Shown one piece after another: positions 19,701-29,635 of a DNA stretch of 64,000 nucleotides. Positions within the stretch are counted from its first letter, which is position 1. Each line of letters starts with the position of its first letter. A program made the translations under genes and the position numbers. The notes below the pieces were generated by a model, which saw only the letters and a program-made list of their open reading frames with translations, searched no databases and had not been told where the DNA came from. Location of the stretch: NCBI RefSeq assembly GCF_902170305.1, contig NZ_CABHWW010000026.1, positions 186,001-250,000 on the forward strand. Reading direction: 5' to 3'. The DNA comes from Yersinia alsatica (GTDB lineage: Bacteria; Pseudomonadota; Gammaproteobacteria; Enterobacterales; Enterobacteriaceae).

Positions 19701-22700
19701 TAGCTTGGGAATTTATACCCATGCATTACCTACCGCCAGCCTGATTCCTCCTTTTGGCGATGGCATACTCAATAGTGCGGAAGCCGCGCTGGGTCAAACA
19801 TTGCGCGGCAGCACCGGCATTGCGGGCAGTGGTCAGCAGGTGAGTGTGACACTCGCCGGTGTGACCTACTCAGCCACGGTTGCCGCCGACGGCAGTTGGA
19901 CATTGTTGCTACCCACCAATGTGTTGCAAGGCTTGGGGCAAGGTAATCAGCCGCTGGTGATTACCGCCAGTGATGCAGCCGGTAATAGCAATATCCTAAA
20001 CAGCCAATTTAAGGTTGATACCCAAGCGCCCGGTTTATCCGTTGCGCCAATTGCGACGGATAATATTATCAATGGCGCAGAGGCGGCGGCGAGTATTACG
20101 GTGAATGGCAGTTGTACAGAGATTGGTGCCATTGTGAAGGTCACTATTGGCGGGCAACTCTACACCGGTGTGGTGCAGCCTAATGGCAGTTGGAGCATCA
20201 CTATCCCTGCCGGGGCATTGTCATCCCTCAGTGATGGGAGTTATCTGGTTAGTACCCAGGTGCTGGATGCTGCCGGTAACAGCACCACAGTGACCCAAAA
20301 TGTCACCTTGGATGCCGACCCTCTCAATTTGCCGACTCTCACCATTAACACCTTCGCCGGTAACAATATTCTTGATGGCGCTGAGCAGTTGGTCAGTCAG
20401 ACCATCAGCGGCAGCACGACTGCAATAGAGGCTGGGCGGGTGATTACCATCACTCTTAATGGCCGAACTTATACCGCGACGGTGGATTCTTCGGGCAATT
20501 GGAGTGCGAAAATCCCGGTAGTTGATCTGGCGTTGCTGGCTAATGGTATGACCAGCATCACGGCGACTGTCAGCGATGTGAATGGCAATGCGGCCAGTGG
20601 TAGCCAGGGTATTATCGTCAACAATGCTCAGAGCGGGATTGGTATCAGCCCGTTGACCGGTGACAATCTGATCAACGCACAAGAGGCGGCAGCAGGTGTC
20701 ACTGTTAATGGCACCTCCAGTAATCTCAATCCTAATCAGACGATTATCCTGACGCTGAATGGCAAAACTTACTCCGCTATCACCGGGGTCGGTGGCAATT
20801 GGAGCTTGAATATACCCGCCGGTGATTTAGCCCTGTTATTGGATGGTAAAGTAACATTGACCGCTACCGCAACTGACAGCACGGGCAATATTGTCTCCAC
20901 CAGCAGCGAGCTTGGGATCTATATCCATACGCTGCCAGCACCCATCACTAATCTGCCCTTTGGTGATGGCACGCTAACGAAAGTCGAGGCGGGCATCAGC
21001 CAGAGCTTAAACGGCTCCACCGGTATCTTGGGGGCCGGACAGAGCGTGATGGTGACTATCGGGGGCAAAACCTATGCGGCACTGGTCGGCAATGACGGCC
21101 AGTGGTCACTAACATTACCCAGCAGTGTATTGCAGGGGCTGGCGCAAGGCGGGCAGTCAATTTCAGTCTTGGTGACGGATGCCGCCGGTAACAGCAATAG
21201 CCAGATTACCCCGATAACGGTAGATACTCTGGCCCCTGAGTTATCGGTGGGGCCAATTGCTGGTGATGGAGTGATAAATGCCAGTGAAGCGGCAGCCAGT
21301 ATCTCGGTATTTGGTACTTCCAATGACGTTGGGGCCACCATCAATGTGGTGATTAACGGTCAAACTTACAGCACCACGGTAGGTATTTCCGGGAGTTGGA
21401 GTGTGAGTATCCCCGCCAACACCCTGAATCTATTGGCGGACGGAAGCTACCCGATTACCATTTCGGCCACCGACAGTGTGGGGAATACCACCACCCAAGT
21501 GAGCAATATTACACTGGTGACTCACGCGGTTCCGGCCCCCTCACTGAATATTCCCTTTGTTGATGGTTACCTTAATGCAGCAGAAGTGACCACCAGCCAG
21601 ACACTGACCGGCTCCACCGGTGTCAGTGGTGCAGGGCAGACGGTGGTAGTGACGGTGGGTGGTGTTGCCCATCAGCTGGTTGCCGACAATAACGGCAACT
21701 GGCAACTCACTCTACCGCCATCTGAATTACAAAATCTGCCCAACGGCAATCTGACCATTTCGGTTACGGCCACGGACAGTGCAGGCAACAGCAGCACCTT
21801 CACCGGTGGTGCCATTGTGGATAAAGTTGCGCCAGCATTGGTGGTAGACCCTATCAGTGGCGACAATATTATCAATGCCACCGAAGCATTGAGTACCGTC
21901 AATATCACCGGGAGCGCGCCATTGTCAGACGCCGGGCGTATGGTTTCTGTAGTGCTAAACGGTGTGACCTACAGCAGTCTGGTTCAATCGGATGGCACCT
22001 GGAGTATTCCGCTGAGCAACACGCTGTTGCAAAGCCTGACTGATGGCAATTATCCGATTCGAGTTACCCTCAGCGACAGCGCTGGCAACCAGACAGTTGT
22101 CGATCGCACCCTGATAATTGATGCTGACTCGGCTAATCTGCCGACAGTTACCATTAACACTATCTCAGGCGATAACTTTATTAATCGCATTGAATATGCG
22201 CAGGACGCACTCATCAACGGGGTGTCGACCCATGTAGAAGCGGGGCGCACTGTCACCGTCACTCTTGGTGGCAAGAGCTACACGGGCATCGTACAAAGTG
22301 ATGGTCGCTGGCAAGTGACAGTCCCGGCGGCAGATGTGAATCTATTGCCGGAAGGGCCTTCCACAGCAGTGGCGACGGTCACTGATCTGGGGGGGAACCT
22401 TACCAGTGGTAGCCATCAGGTGACGGTGATTGCCTCTCTGGCTGACCAACCCTCCTTAACGGTTGCGACAGTCACCAGTGACGACATCATCAACTATCAG
22501 GAAAGTCAGTCAGCACTGACCATCAGTGGCAACAGCTTGCATGTGCAGGCAGGGCAAACAGTGACGATTGGCTTGCACGGTAAATACTATCAGGCGGTGG
22601 TACTGGCCGACGGTAGCTGGAGTGTCTCGGTGCCTGTCGCGGATGTACAGGCGCTACCGCAGGGCACTAATGTCATTACCGCCACGGTAAATGATGTGGC

Positions 22701-25700
22701 ACAAAACCCGGCCAACACCAGCCACAATGTCACGGTTGATACTCACCCGCCGATCCTCACTGTTGATGTCCAAACCAGTCTCGACAATGTATTGAATCTG
22801 GCTGATGCCTTGCTGGGGGTGGTTGTCAAAGGAACCTGCGCCGGTGATGCCGGGCTTACCGTGACAGTCACACTTAATGGTCGTGATTACAAAACTACGG
22901 TGCAGAGTGATGGCACCTGGAGCCTGACGATTCCATCGGCAGATTTGTTGCTCTTGGGGGATGGCACTCTGGCGGGGGGGATTAAAGTCAGCGTAACGGA
23001 TATCGCCGGTAATGAAAGCCACGATATTACTGATATCACAGTGGCTATCAATGATGTGCCGACACTGACAATTGCGCCGCTCTTTGGCGATAACATATTG
23101 AGTGTTAACGAGATAAGTGCAAATGCAACCTTGACGGGCAGCTGTGACCATTTGGCTGTCGGTACCGCGGTTGTGGTGTCGATTAATGGTAAAGATTACC
23201 CCGGCAGTGTGACATCGGCTGGGGTCTGGACGGTTAATATCAGCGCCGCAGCTTTGCAAAGTCTGGCTGACGGTAAGACTCAAGTGACGGTCAGTGCTAT
23301 TGATGCGGACACGGGAAACAGTGCCTCAGCCAGCGCCAACCTCGATATTTTAATTCATAACGTCCCCAATATTACTCTGCCAGCCTTGCCGTTTGGTGAT
23401 GGTTACCTAAACAAGCTAGAAGCCGCCGCCAGCCAGACGCTGACCGGGAACAGCGGAGCCACCGGGAGTGGGCAAACCATCACGCTGAAAATTGATGGCG
23501 TGAGCTACCCGGCCACGGTGGCTACTGATGGAACCTGGACTTGCACTCTGCCAGCCGGGGCATTAAGTGGGTTATTGGACGGATCACATACGATTTCGGT
23601 CACAGTGACTGACCGGGTGGGTAACAGCGATACTGAGTCGGTTAACTTCAACTCTCAATTGGTGCTTAGCCCAGCCCCTACGTTTGATACCGGGCCAATT
23701 ATCAATGGTATTCTCAATGCGGCTGAAGCCGCCGCTGGCGGAATTTTAACCGGAACCACCGGGATTGTGGGCGATAAGCTACAACAGGTCACCGTCTATA
23801 TTAATGGCACCGGTTACGCGGCAACTGTCACCGAAGACGGTAAATGGACCTTGACCTTGACGCCAACCGTGTTGCAAGCCCTGCCGGAGGGAACTTGGGT
23901 TGTCACGGTTACCGCGCAAGATGCGGCGGGCAATACCGGCTCCCTGAGCGGAAACGTGGAGGTCATGACCCATAATTTACCGCAGCCAACACTGACATTG
24001 CCATTTGGCGATGGAGTACTAAACCATTTGGAGGCGTTGACTGGGCAGACATTGACCGGCACCACTGGGGTGACGGGCAGCGGGCAAACAGTGGCTATCT
24101 CTATTGATGGCCGGTTGATACAAACTGTGATTGCCGGTGCGGATGGCAGTTGGTCACTGCCACTGCTGACGGGGCTATTAACCGGGTTAAGTGGCGGCTC
24201 ACATACCATTGGCGTGACGGTCACCGATCGCGGCGGCAATGTGGTGGATATTCTGCCAAACCAACCCATCATCTTTATTTCGCAACAGTTGCTGCCGCAG
24301 CCAACCATCAATACACCGTCCTTTGGTGCCAGTGTTGATATTGCTGAGGCTGGAGCGGCAATCACTATCACCGGTAAAACCGGGATAATCGGTAATAACC
24401 AGAATGTGCAGTTGAAGATTGATGTCGGCGGAATAAGCTACTCTGGTGTGGTCGATCCCATCACCGGCGACTGGACGGTCACTCTCCCGTCAGGGGCACT
24501 TAATGGTTTGGTTAATGGTTCACACCAAATTAATGTCATTGTCACTGACTCCGCAGGGAACAGTAATACCGGCTTGCTCGGTTTTGATAGCTTCCTAACG
24601 CCATCTCTGCCGACCATTAACACACCGCCGTTTGGCGCAGTACTGAATCTGAATGAGGCCGGGACTGACCAGATATTGACTGGCACCACCGGATTGCTGA
24701 ACACCGCGCAAACCGTGAAAGTCACCCTCAATGGCAAGCAATACAACGCCGATGTTAATACCGCGACGGGAGTATGGACGGTCACGTTGCCGACGGCAGA
24801 TTTAAAACTTATTCCTGATGGCAACCCTACTATCAAGGTGGATGTGCTGGATGGCGGCGGTAATAGCGGCAGCAGCTCGCTTAGCATCGGTGTACAAACT
24901 CATACTTTGCCAACGGTCACCATTGATACTCCACTCTTTGGCGCTGAACTAGACTTCCTCGAGAGTAAAGTGCCACAGATTATCAGCGGCACCACCACCA
25001 ATATGGCCGTCGGCAGTCTGGTCAATATTACTTTTGGTGGCCTTAATCTGACCGCGACTGTGGGGCTCAATGGGGTGTGGTCAACCACGGTGAGCAGTGC
25101 TCAGTTGGGGAGTTTGGCACCCGGAAATGTGACGATCAATGCATCAGTCACCGACAGTGTCGGCAATGAGGGCCATACCCTCGCTCCAATTAACGTCGAT
25201 GTGAATATCATTGCTCCTCCGGTGGTGCTCACGATAGATCCAATCACCACTAACAATATTATCAATAAGCTAAATGACCCGCAGGACATCATTATTAGCG
25301 GTAACGTTACCGGCGCTACCACTGGCGACACCGTCATACTTAAAATCAATGGCAGCATAATTGGCGTACCGCTCACCATCGGGGTTGATGGGAGTTGGTC
25401 AGTGACCCTGCCCAAAGGTGACTTCCCGGATGGCAATTATCAAATAACCGTGTCGTTGGTTGGGGGCACTGCCTCCGAACAGGTCGGACTGCTGGTTGAC
25501 CGAGTTCCTCCGACCTTGACCCTGGAGCCATTTGCTCTCAACAACATAGTAGATGCGCTGGAATCCAAAGAGCCGCAACTGGTCAGCGGTATTGCCTCAG
25601 CGAATGACATTGGCCGCACGGTGACGGTAACGCTAAACAGTAAAAATTATTCGGCTCTGATAGGGGCGGATGGCGCGTGGAGTGTCGCTATTCCGGTGGC

Positions 25701-28700
25701 CGATTTGCAGGCGTTGCCACAGGGCAATAATACCTTGACGGCGACCTTGACCGACTTGGCGGGAAATAGTGGCAATGCCACGCCAATCACTGTTTTGGTT
25801 GATACGGTACCGACACTCATCACCTTGGATGTCAGTGCGCCAATCCTTAACAGCAATCTCCTGGGCTCAATATTGTCCGGGACGGCGCTGGGATCAGAAG
25901 GGAAAACCTTAACGCTGACCTTGGGCAGTACCTTACTGACGACAGTGGTAGGAAATGACGGTAAATGGAGTATCAATGTTTTTCCGGCGAATTTATCCGG
26001 TATTGCGGATGGCCCACTGGTTGTCGGATTAAGTGTGACAGATACTGCCGGTAACCCAAGCAGCAGCAATGTGACAGTCAATGTCGCGCTCAATAAAGGG
26101 TTGGCTCTGGCGGTCGACTCTCTGTTCAACGGCGGCTATCTCAATGCCATTGGCTCGACAGTGGATCAAATTTTGTCCGGTACGGCACAAAATGCCGGTC
26201 TGGGTGCCAAGGTAAAACTGACTATCAATGGTGTCGAACTGACGGCCGATGTGGGGGCTAATGGCAAATGGTCGCTGACGCTACCAACGGCACAGCTGAG
26301 TCAATTAGCGGATGGCCCGCTGTCACTGGATCTCACGATAGTTGATGCCAATAATAATGTGGTGCACGTCAGCCCCGCACCGGTGTTGAATGTGCTGACA
26401 CACAATCTGCCGACGTTTGGCGCATTAGACCCACTGTTTGGTGCAGATGGCATTCTTAATGCGGTGGAGGCGGCGACAACGCAAACACTGAGTGGGGTGA
26501 TTAATAATGTGGCTGTAGGGGCGACGGTCACGGTGACCATCGGCACCCAAGTGTTGACCACACAAGTACTGGCCGGGGGTGTGTGGCATATTGACTTACT
26601 GCCGTCCCTGCTCGGCGGCCTGCAAGACGGTAGTTTACAGGTTAATATTTCGGTTAAAGATGTGGCGGGGAATATCGTCAATACCCAAGCCACGGCCAAT
26701 GTTCTTATCCATAATCTGCCGCAGGTTAGCCTTAATCCTATCTTTGGCGATGGTATTCTTAATGCGGCTGACTTGCTGCTAACCCAAACCATCAGCGGCA
26801 CGATTAAAAATCTGCCTGCCGGTGCCAAGGTCACCATTAAATTGGGGACGGCGTCGCTAGAGGCAACCGTGAATGCGGATGGCACTTTCAGTGTGCCAGT
26901 CGATGCTAGCATATTGAATGGCTTGCTCGCCGGTACCCTCAATGTCACTGCCACGGTGACCGATTCTGCCCAGAACAGCGGTAGCGCGACGAGCCCATTA
27001 CTGGTGGATGTGACGCTACCTGTCATCACGCTAAGTCCTATCTTTGATGATAGCAAACTTAGCTTGGCGGATACCGCGATTGCCCAAACCATTGGTGGGG
27101 TCGTCAGCGGAGTGACGGCTGGAACTCAGGTCAGTGTCACAGTCGGCGGGAAAACGTTCTTTGCGACCACCGCCGCCAATGGCAGTTTTACGGTGACGCT
27201 GCAACCGACTGACTTGACCGCGTTATCGAATGGCAATTTGACGGTCAACGTCTCGGTTACCGACCTAGCCGGTAACACCGGAGCAGCATCCGGCAATGCC
27301 AATGTCATTATCAATAATGTGCCTAAGCTGGTACTGAACCCGATTTTTGGTGACGGGCTGCTGAGCATTTTGGATAGCCAAAAGGCGCAAACTATCGGCG
27401 GGACGGTCGTCAATGGCATTGCCGGTACGCAGATACTGGTTCAGGTGGGTACTAACCAACTGACGGCAATTGTGGCGGGCGATGGCTCGTGGAGCCTGCA
27501 GGTTCCGACCAATATATTGAGTGGGTTGTTGGATGGTAGCCAAACAATCAGTGCATCCTTGGTTGATAGTGTCGGTAATACCAGTAGCGCCAGCGGGTTA
27601 GTCAATGTGCTGATTCATGCCCAACCGACACTGTCAGTCAATCCTATTTTTGGCGATGGCATCCTGAGTGTGGCGGATTTGCTGGTGGCGCAGACCATCA
27701 GCGGCACTACCACCAATGTGGCATTGGGCACCCAAATTAATATTACGCTAAATGGTAAACCCTACGTTGCCACGGTTGGCGCGGGGGGGAACTGGAGTGT
27801 ACTGGTTCAACCTATTGATTTAAAAACATTGGTGACCGATGGTAACCTGACAGTGACTGCCGAGCTGCAAGATGCTGTGGGTAATCTGGCCAACGGTTCT
27901 GGCATTCTGAATGTGATAGCCAATGGTTTGCCGACCCTGACACTGGACCCTATCTTTGGTGATGGTCTACTCAATGCTGCTGATGCACTCTTGACCCAAA
28001 CCATCAGTGGGCACAGTACTTTTGCCGCCGGATCCAATCTGAGTGTGACTGTCGGTAATCTGACGCTAAATACCACCGTAAAAGCTGACGGCACTTGGAG
28101 CATTGCGGTATCGCCATTGATGTTGGCTGGTCTGCTGGATGGGAGTTTTACCGCCAGTGCCAGCTTGACTAACGCCGCCGGGCACAGTACCAGCGCCACC
28201 GCGCCCGTTACGGTTGGGATCAGCTTACCAACACTGACACTGAATCCTTTCTTTGCCACCGATCACTATCTCAATGGCGCTGAATCAACCGCGGCACAAG
28301 TGATTTCCGGTACCAGCACCCACGCCGCCGGCTCGCAGATTAAGGTGACCATCGGTAGTACGGTTCTCACTGGAACCATTGCCAGTGATGGTAGCTGGAG
28401 TGTGCCGATTACGCCGTCACTTCTGACCGGTCTGGCGGACGGTTCCGCCAAAATTGCTGTCTCGGTCACTGATGCCGTCGGCAATCAGGTCGCGGTAGAC
28501 ACTGATTTCACAGTAAAAACCCATGCCTTACCGCTCTTGGGGGTCGACGTGCTTGGCAATGTCGGCAATCTGTTGCAACTGCCGGCTAACGGACTGACTG
28601 TTTCTGGCTCCAGCTTAAATGTGTTGCCCAATACTAAGGTCACCGTGGTTCTGCTGGGGCAATCCCTTGAGGGCACGGTCGACAGCACGGGCCACTGGAG

Positions 28701-29571
28701 TGTCAAATTCTATGGGAGTTTCCTTAGTGCATTGAATGTTGTCAGCATATTGACCACCACGGTGGCGGTATCGGTCACCGATGAAGCCGGTAACCACAAA
28801 GCGATCGCGGTCGGTTTGCTCTCGGGCTCGGGGATTCAGTTACTCTCTGCTGACCAGGATATTCAGGCCGCCAGTATGATGGTCACCCCTGACAGTGATT
28901 TATCGCATTCTGCCAGCGCAACCAATCAAACAGAGACAAGCCAAAACGTGGCGACCACTAGCGAGCACTCGGCCGACTCGGTTGCGGCTCAATCAGCCAC
29001 TGCTCAGGTGGAGTCCACAGCTGCTGAATCGCTGACTGCGCCTATCGACAGCACGTTGACCACCACGGTGACCGAAGGCGGCTATACCATCGGCGGCGTC
29101 ACGCTCAATCTGGCGGATGGTGTGGTGATGTCCGGTGAAGCACTGGCCGGCAGCAGCGGCGCAGATGTTTTCACAGTCAATTCCCTGAATTTCAACCATA
29201 TCGACGGCGGTTTGGGGATGGATACCTTGCTGCTGGGCGGGACTCATCAGGTCCTGGATCTGACCAGTTTGGGGCTGAAGGTGGAGCATATCGAAATCAT
29301 TGATTTAGGTAATAGCGGCACCAACAGTATCCAGCTTGATTTGCATGATGCGCTGACGCTAACCGATAAACCGCAAGATGACTTGTTGATTAAAGGAGCA
29401 GAGGGCGGGCAAGTCACACTCAGCAATACGCCAGACGGAGTGTGGAGCAGTGTCGGGCAACGCAATGTTGATGGGCAAGCATTTGACGTCTACCACAACT
29501 CATCACTGGATAGCAGCAACACATTGGGAGATGTGTTGATTCAGCACGGTTTGCAAGTGCATTTAGTGTGA
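16771..29571 (+). CDS. Giant BapA-like adhesin with tandem bacterial Ig-like repeats, type I secreted
   Basis: About 4266 residues from the ATG at 16771, which has a GAGG ribosome site; a TTG 12 bases upstream is less likely. Layout: a BapA/LapA-like prefix domain (about 1-115), a Gly/Ala-rich hydrophobic segment (about 122-155), an Asn/Ser linker (157-180), and 38 Ig-like repeats of about 100 residues (187 to about 4020). A Ser/Thr/Ala/Gln-rich spacer leads to a C-terminal secretion region with one RTX-like nonapeptide (DGGLGMDTL). Each repeat has a GDxxxNxxEA-type loop, a SGTT turn and a GxWSxxxP strand. It has no Sec signal. The next three genes encode a matching exporter. Proteins of this family mediate biofilm formation and adhesion. 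Salmonella BapA is the closest named relative I can offer. Confidence 0.92.
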   Translation: MANSAAGSIDIISRQNGALISEVASNQQVVALNGLSIVRIHGTPESVASYERQGNDLILHMKDGTTVRYQHFFTTDGVGNYSELVFDDGINPPIHATFPAAVGAAAVAGDAILVPQFTAIDSVAGLAVGASASSAGLLAGALGFLAIAGGIGIAASHHSNSNSNNSNSGGNNGGNVDPPTSNPDPAVTLKVNPLTGDNLLNSSEVNVSQTLSGTTTGVAAGQSVNVSINGTTYTTKVAADGSWSILLPASVLQGLHDGSYTVVVTVSNGSGQTAEQTVTLVVDTTAPTLTISPVAGDGIINAAEAKATVAISGTSSAIGATVTVVFHGKTYTGTVQSDGRWSVNVPASDLVGLADGSQAISATVSDSAGNSASASGSVTIDADPANLPNLALNDFAVDNNLNGAEQKVSQTLSGTTSHVEAGRLVLITLNNKTYTATVGADGKWSTQIPAADLAMIANGSTTIHAQVTDIAGNPASKDSIITVDSTQGGLGINTVAGDNLINAIEAQTNLSVTGTSAGLALGTQVTVTLNGKTYTGLVDADGNWSVLIPKGDLALLADGSITLTVQATGVPDSSLALGIYTHSLPAVNINQPFGDGKLNGAEVNVSQTVTGSTGVTGAGQTVSVSFNGVTYQATVDINGSWSLVLPPAALQALGQGSLPLVVTVSDAAGNSDSQSLVVNVDTQAPTLVVNPVAGDGIINAIEAAAVITLSGRSSELGGTVTITYEGKTYTATVSSNGSWAVNIPANDLSAIADGSHPLTATITDAAGNTTSVTSNVTLDANPANLPTLTINTFAGNDILDGAEQRVDQIISGLATKVEAGRVVTIILNGKTYTAVVAADGSWSTKVSAADLALLANGSTNITATVTDVSGNPAAGTHNITIDNYSSGLGINLVTGDNFINAAEAAAGVTVSGTSSNVNSGQTVTLTLNGKTYTATVGAGGNWSTQIPAGDLAQLADGSVTLSAATTDAAGNPVNSTTSLGIYTHALPTASLIPPFGDGILNSAEAALGQTLRGSTGIAGSGQQVSVTLAGVTYSATVAADGSWTLLLPTNVLQGLGQGNQPLVITASDAAGNSNILNSQFKVDTQAPGLSVAPIATDNIINGAEAAASITVNGSCTEIGAIVKVTIGGQLYTGVVQPNGSWSITIPAGALSSLSDGSYLVSTQVLDAAGNSTTVTQNVTLDADPLNLPTLTINTFAGNNILDGAEQLVSQTISGSTTAIEAGRVITITLNGRTYTATVDSSGNWSAKIPVVDLALLANGMTSITATVSDVNGNAASGSQGIIVNNAQSGIGISPLTGDNLINAQEAAAGVTVNGTSSNLNPNQTIILTLNGKTYSAITGVGGNWSLNIPAGDLALLLDGKVTLTATATDSTGNIVSTSSELGIYIHTLPAPITNLPFGDGTLTKVEAGISQSLNGSTGILGAGQSVMVTIGGKTYAALVGNDGQWSLTLPSSVLQGLAQGGQSISVLVTDAAGNSNSQITPITVDTLAPELSVGPIAGDGVINASEAAASISVFGTSNDVGATINVVINGQTYSTTVGISGSWSVSIPANTLNLLADGSYPITISATDSVGNTTTQVSNITLVTHAVPAPSLNIPFVDGYLNAAEVTTSQTLTGSTGVSGAGQTVVVTVGGVAHQLVADNNGNWQLTLPPSELQNLPNGNLTISVTATDSAGNSSTFTGGAIVDKVAPALVVDPISGDNIINATEALSTVNITGSAPLSDAGRMVSVVLNGVTYSSLVQSDGTWSIPLSNTLLQSLTDGNYPIRVTLSDSAGNQTVVDRTLIIDADSANLPTVTINTISGDNFINRIEYAQDALINGVSTHVEAGRTVTVTLGGKSYTGIVQSDGRWQVTVPAADVNLLPEGPSTAVATVTDLGGNLTSGSHQVTVIASLADQPSLTVATVTSDDIINYQESQSALTISGNSLHVQAGQTVTIGLHGKYYQAVVLADGSWSVSVPVADVQALPQGTNVITATVNDVAQNPANTSHNVTVDTHPPILTVDVQTSLDNVLNLADALLGVVVKGTCAGDAGLTVTVTLNGRDYKTTVQSDGTWSLTIPSADLLLLGDGTLAGGIKVSVTDIAGNESHDITDITVAINDVPTLTIAPLFGDNILSVNEISANATLTGSCDHLAVGTAVVVSINGKDYPGSVTSAGVWTVNISAAALQSLADGKTQVTVSAIDADTGNSASASANLDILIHNVPNITLPALPFGDGYLNKLEAAASQTLTGNSGATGSGQTITLKIDGVSYPATVATDGTWTCTLPAGALSGLLDGSHTISVTVTDRVGNSDTESVNFNSQLVLSPAPTFDTGPIINGILNAAEAAAGGILTGTTGIVGDKLQQVTVYINGTGYAATVTEDGKWTLTLTPTVLQALPEGTWVVTVTAQDAAGNTGSLSGNVEVMTHNLPQPTLTLPFGDGVLNHLEALTGQTLTGTTGVTGSGQTVAISIDGRLIQTVIAGADGSWSLPLLTGLLTGLSGGSHTIGVTVTDRGGNVVDILPNQPIIFISQQLLPQPTINTPSFGASVDIAEAGAAITITGKTGIIGNNQNVQLKIDVGGISYSGVVDPITGDWTVTLPSGALNGLVNGSHQINVIVTDSAGNSNTGLLGFDSFLTPSLPTINTPPFGAVLNLNEAGTDQILTGTTGLLNTAQTVKVTLNGKQYNADVNTATGVWTVTLPTADLKLIPDGNPTIKVDVLDGGGNSGSSSLSIGVQTHTLPTVTIDTPLFGAELDFLESKVPQIISGTTTNMAVGSLVNITFGGLNLTATVGLNGVWSTTVSSAQLGSLAPGNVTINASVTDSVGNEGHTLAPINVDVNIIAPPVVLTIDPITTNNIINKLNDPQDIIISGNVTGATTGDTVILKINGSIIGVPLTIGVDGSWSVTLPKGDFPDGNYQITVSLVGGTASEQVGLLVDRVPPTLTLEPFALNNIVDALESKEPQLVSGIASANDIGRTVTVTLNSKNYSALIGADGAWSVAIPVADLQALPQGNNTLTATLTDLAGNSGNATPITVLVDTVPTLITLDVSAPILNSNLLGSILSGTALGSEGKTLTLTLGSTLLTTVVGNDGKWSINVFPANLSGIADGPLVVGLSVTDTAGNPSSSNVTVNVALNKGLALAVDSLFNGGYLNAIGSTVDQILSGTAQNAGLGAKVKLTINGVELTADVGANGKWSLTLPTAQLSQLADGPLSLDLTIVDANNNVVHVSPAPVLNVLTHNLPTFGALDPLFGADGILNAVEAATTQTLSGVINNVAVGATVTVTIGTQVLTTQVLAGGVWHIDLLPSLLGGLQDGSLQVNISVKDVAGNIVNTQATANVLIHNLPQVSLNPIFGDGILNAADLLLTQTISGTIKNLPAGAKVTIKLGTASLEATVNADGTFSVPVDASILNGLLAGTLNVTATVTDSAQNSGSATSPLLVDVTLPVITLSPIFDDSKLSLADTAIAQTIGGVVSGVTAGTQVSVTVGGKTFFATTAANGSFTVTLQPTDLTALSNGNLTVNVSVTDLAGNTGAASGNANVIINNVPKLVLNPIFGDGLLSILDSQKAQTIGGTVVNGIAGTQILVQVGTNQLTAIVAGDGSWSLQVPTNILSGLLDGSQTISASLVDSVGNTSSASGLVNVLIHAQPTLSVNPIFGDGILSVADLLVAQTISGTTTNVALGTQINITLNGKPYVATVGAGGNWSVLVQPIDLKTLVTDGNLTVTAELQDAVGNLANGSGILNVIANGLPTLTLDPIFGDGLLNAADALLTQTISGHSTFAAGSNLSVTVGNLTLNTTVKADGTWSIAVSPLMLAGLLDGSFTASASLTNAAGHSTSATAPVTVGISLPTLTLNPFFATDHYLNGAESTAAQVISGTSTHAAGSQIKVTIGSTVLTGTIASDGSWSVPITPSLLTGLADGSAKIAVSVTDAVGNQVAVDTDFTVKTHALPLLGVDVLGNVGNLLQLPANGLTVSGSSLNVLPNTKVTVVLLGQSLEGTVDSTGHWSVKFYGSFLSALNVVSILTTTVAVSVTDEAGNHKAIAVGLLSGSGIQLLSADQDIQAASMMVTPDSDLSHSASATNQTETSQNVATTSEHSADSVAAQSATAQVESTAAESLTAPIDSTLTTTVTEGGYTIGGVTLNLADGVVMSGEALAGSSGADVFTVNSLNFNHIDGGLGMDTLLLGGTHQVLDLTSLGLKVEHIEIIDLGNSGTNSIQLDLHDALTLTDKPQDDLLIKGAEGGQVTLSNTPDGVWSSVGQRNVDGQAFDVYHNSSLDSSNTLGDVLIQHGLQVHLV
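17329..28830 (+). repeat. Array of 38 Ig-like domain repeats of about 300 bases
   Basis: I counted 38 domain starts of the type PTLTINxxxGDNxxNxxEA. The array spans about 11.5 kb, giving about 303 bases per unit. Most units diverge strongly in DNA but keep the same protein signature: an acidic loop at the start, an NGKxYTA strand and a DGSWS strand. Boundaries are approximate. Confidence 0.85.
17641..21250 (+). repeat. Higher-order repeat: four-domain cassette of about 1.2 kb in three copies
   Basis: Domains recur in a fixed order A-B-C-D. A has PVAGDGIIN. B follows DADPANLPTLTIN and has NTFAGN. C begins GLGIN and ends GIYTHxLP. D has PFGDG. Equivalent Pro codons of the A domains lie at 17647, 18841, 20047 and 21253, a spacing of 1194-1206 bases. 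After the third copy the order breaks to A-D-A-B. Confidence 0.75.
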
Positions 29572-29635
29572 AACCACCGGCTCGGTTAAGAGCAAAAAAC
29601 ACTTAGAAAATGATCGGCACGGGAGTATGTCGGCG

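Noticed and set aside
17329..28830. Regularly spaced repeats that might suggest a CRISPR array
   Set aside because: Units are about 300 bases, diverged, coding and without constant repeat plus unique spacer structure.
17010..29289. Many minus-strand frames opposite the adhesin gene
   Set aside because: They follow the repeat unit and vary with it. The plus-strand frame is continuous and has domain signatures; the antisense frames have none.
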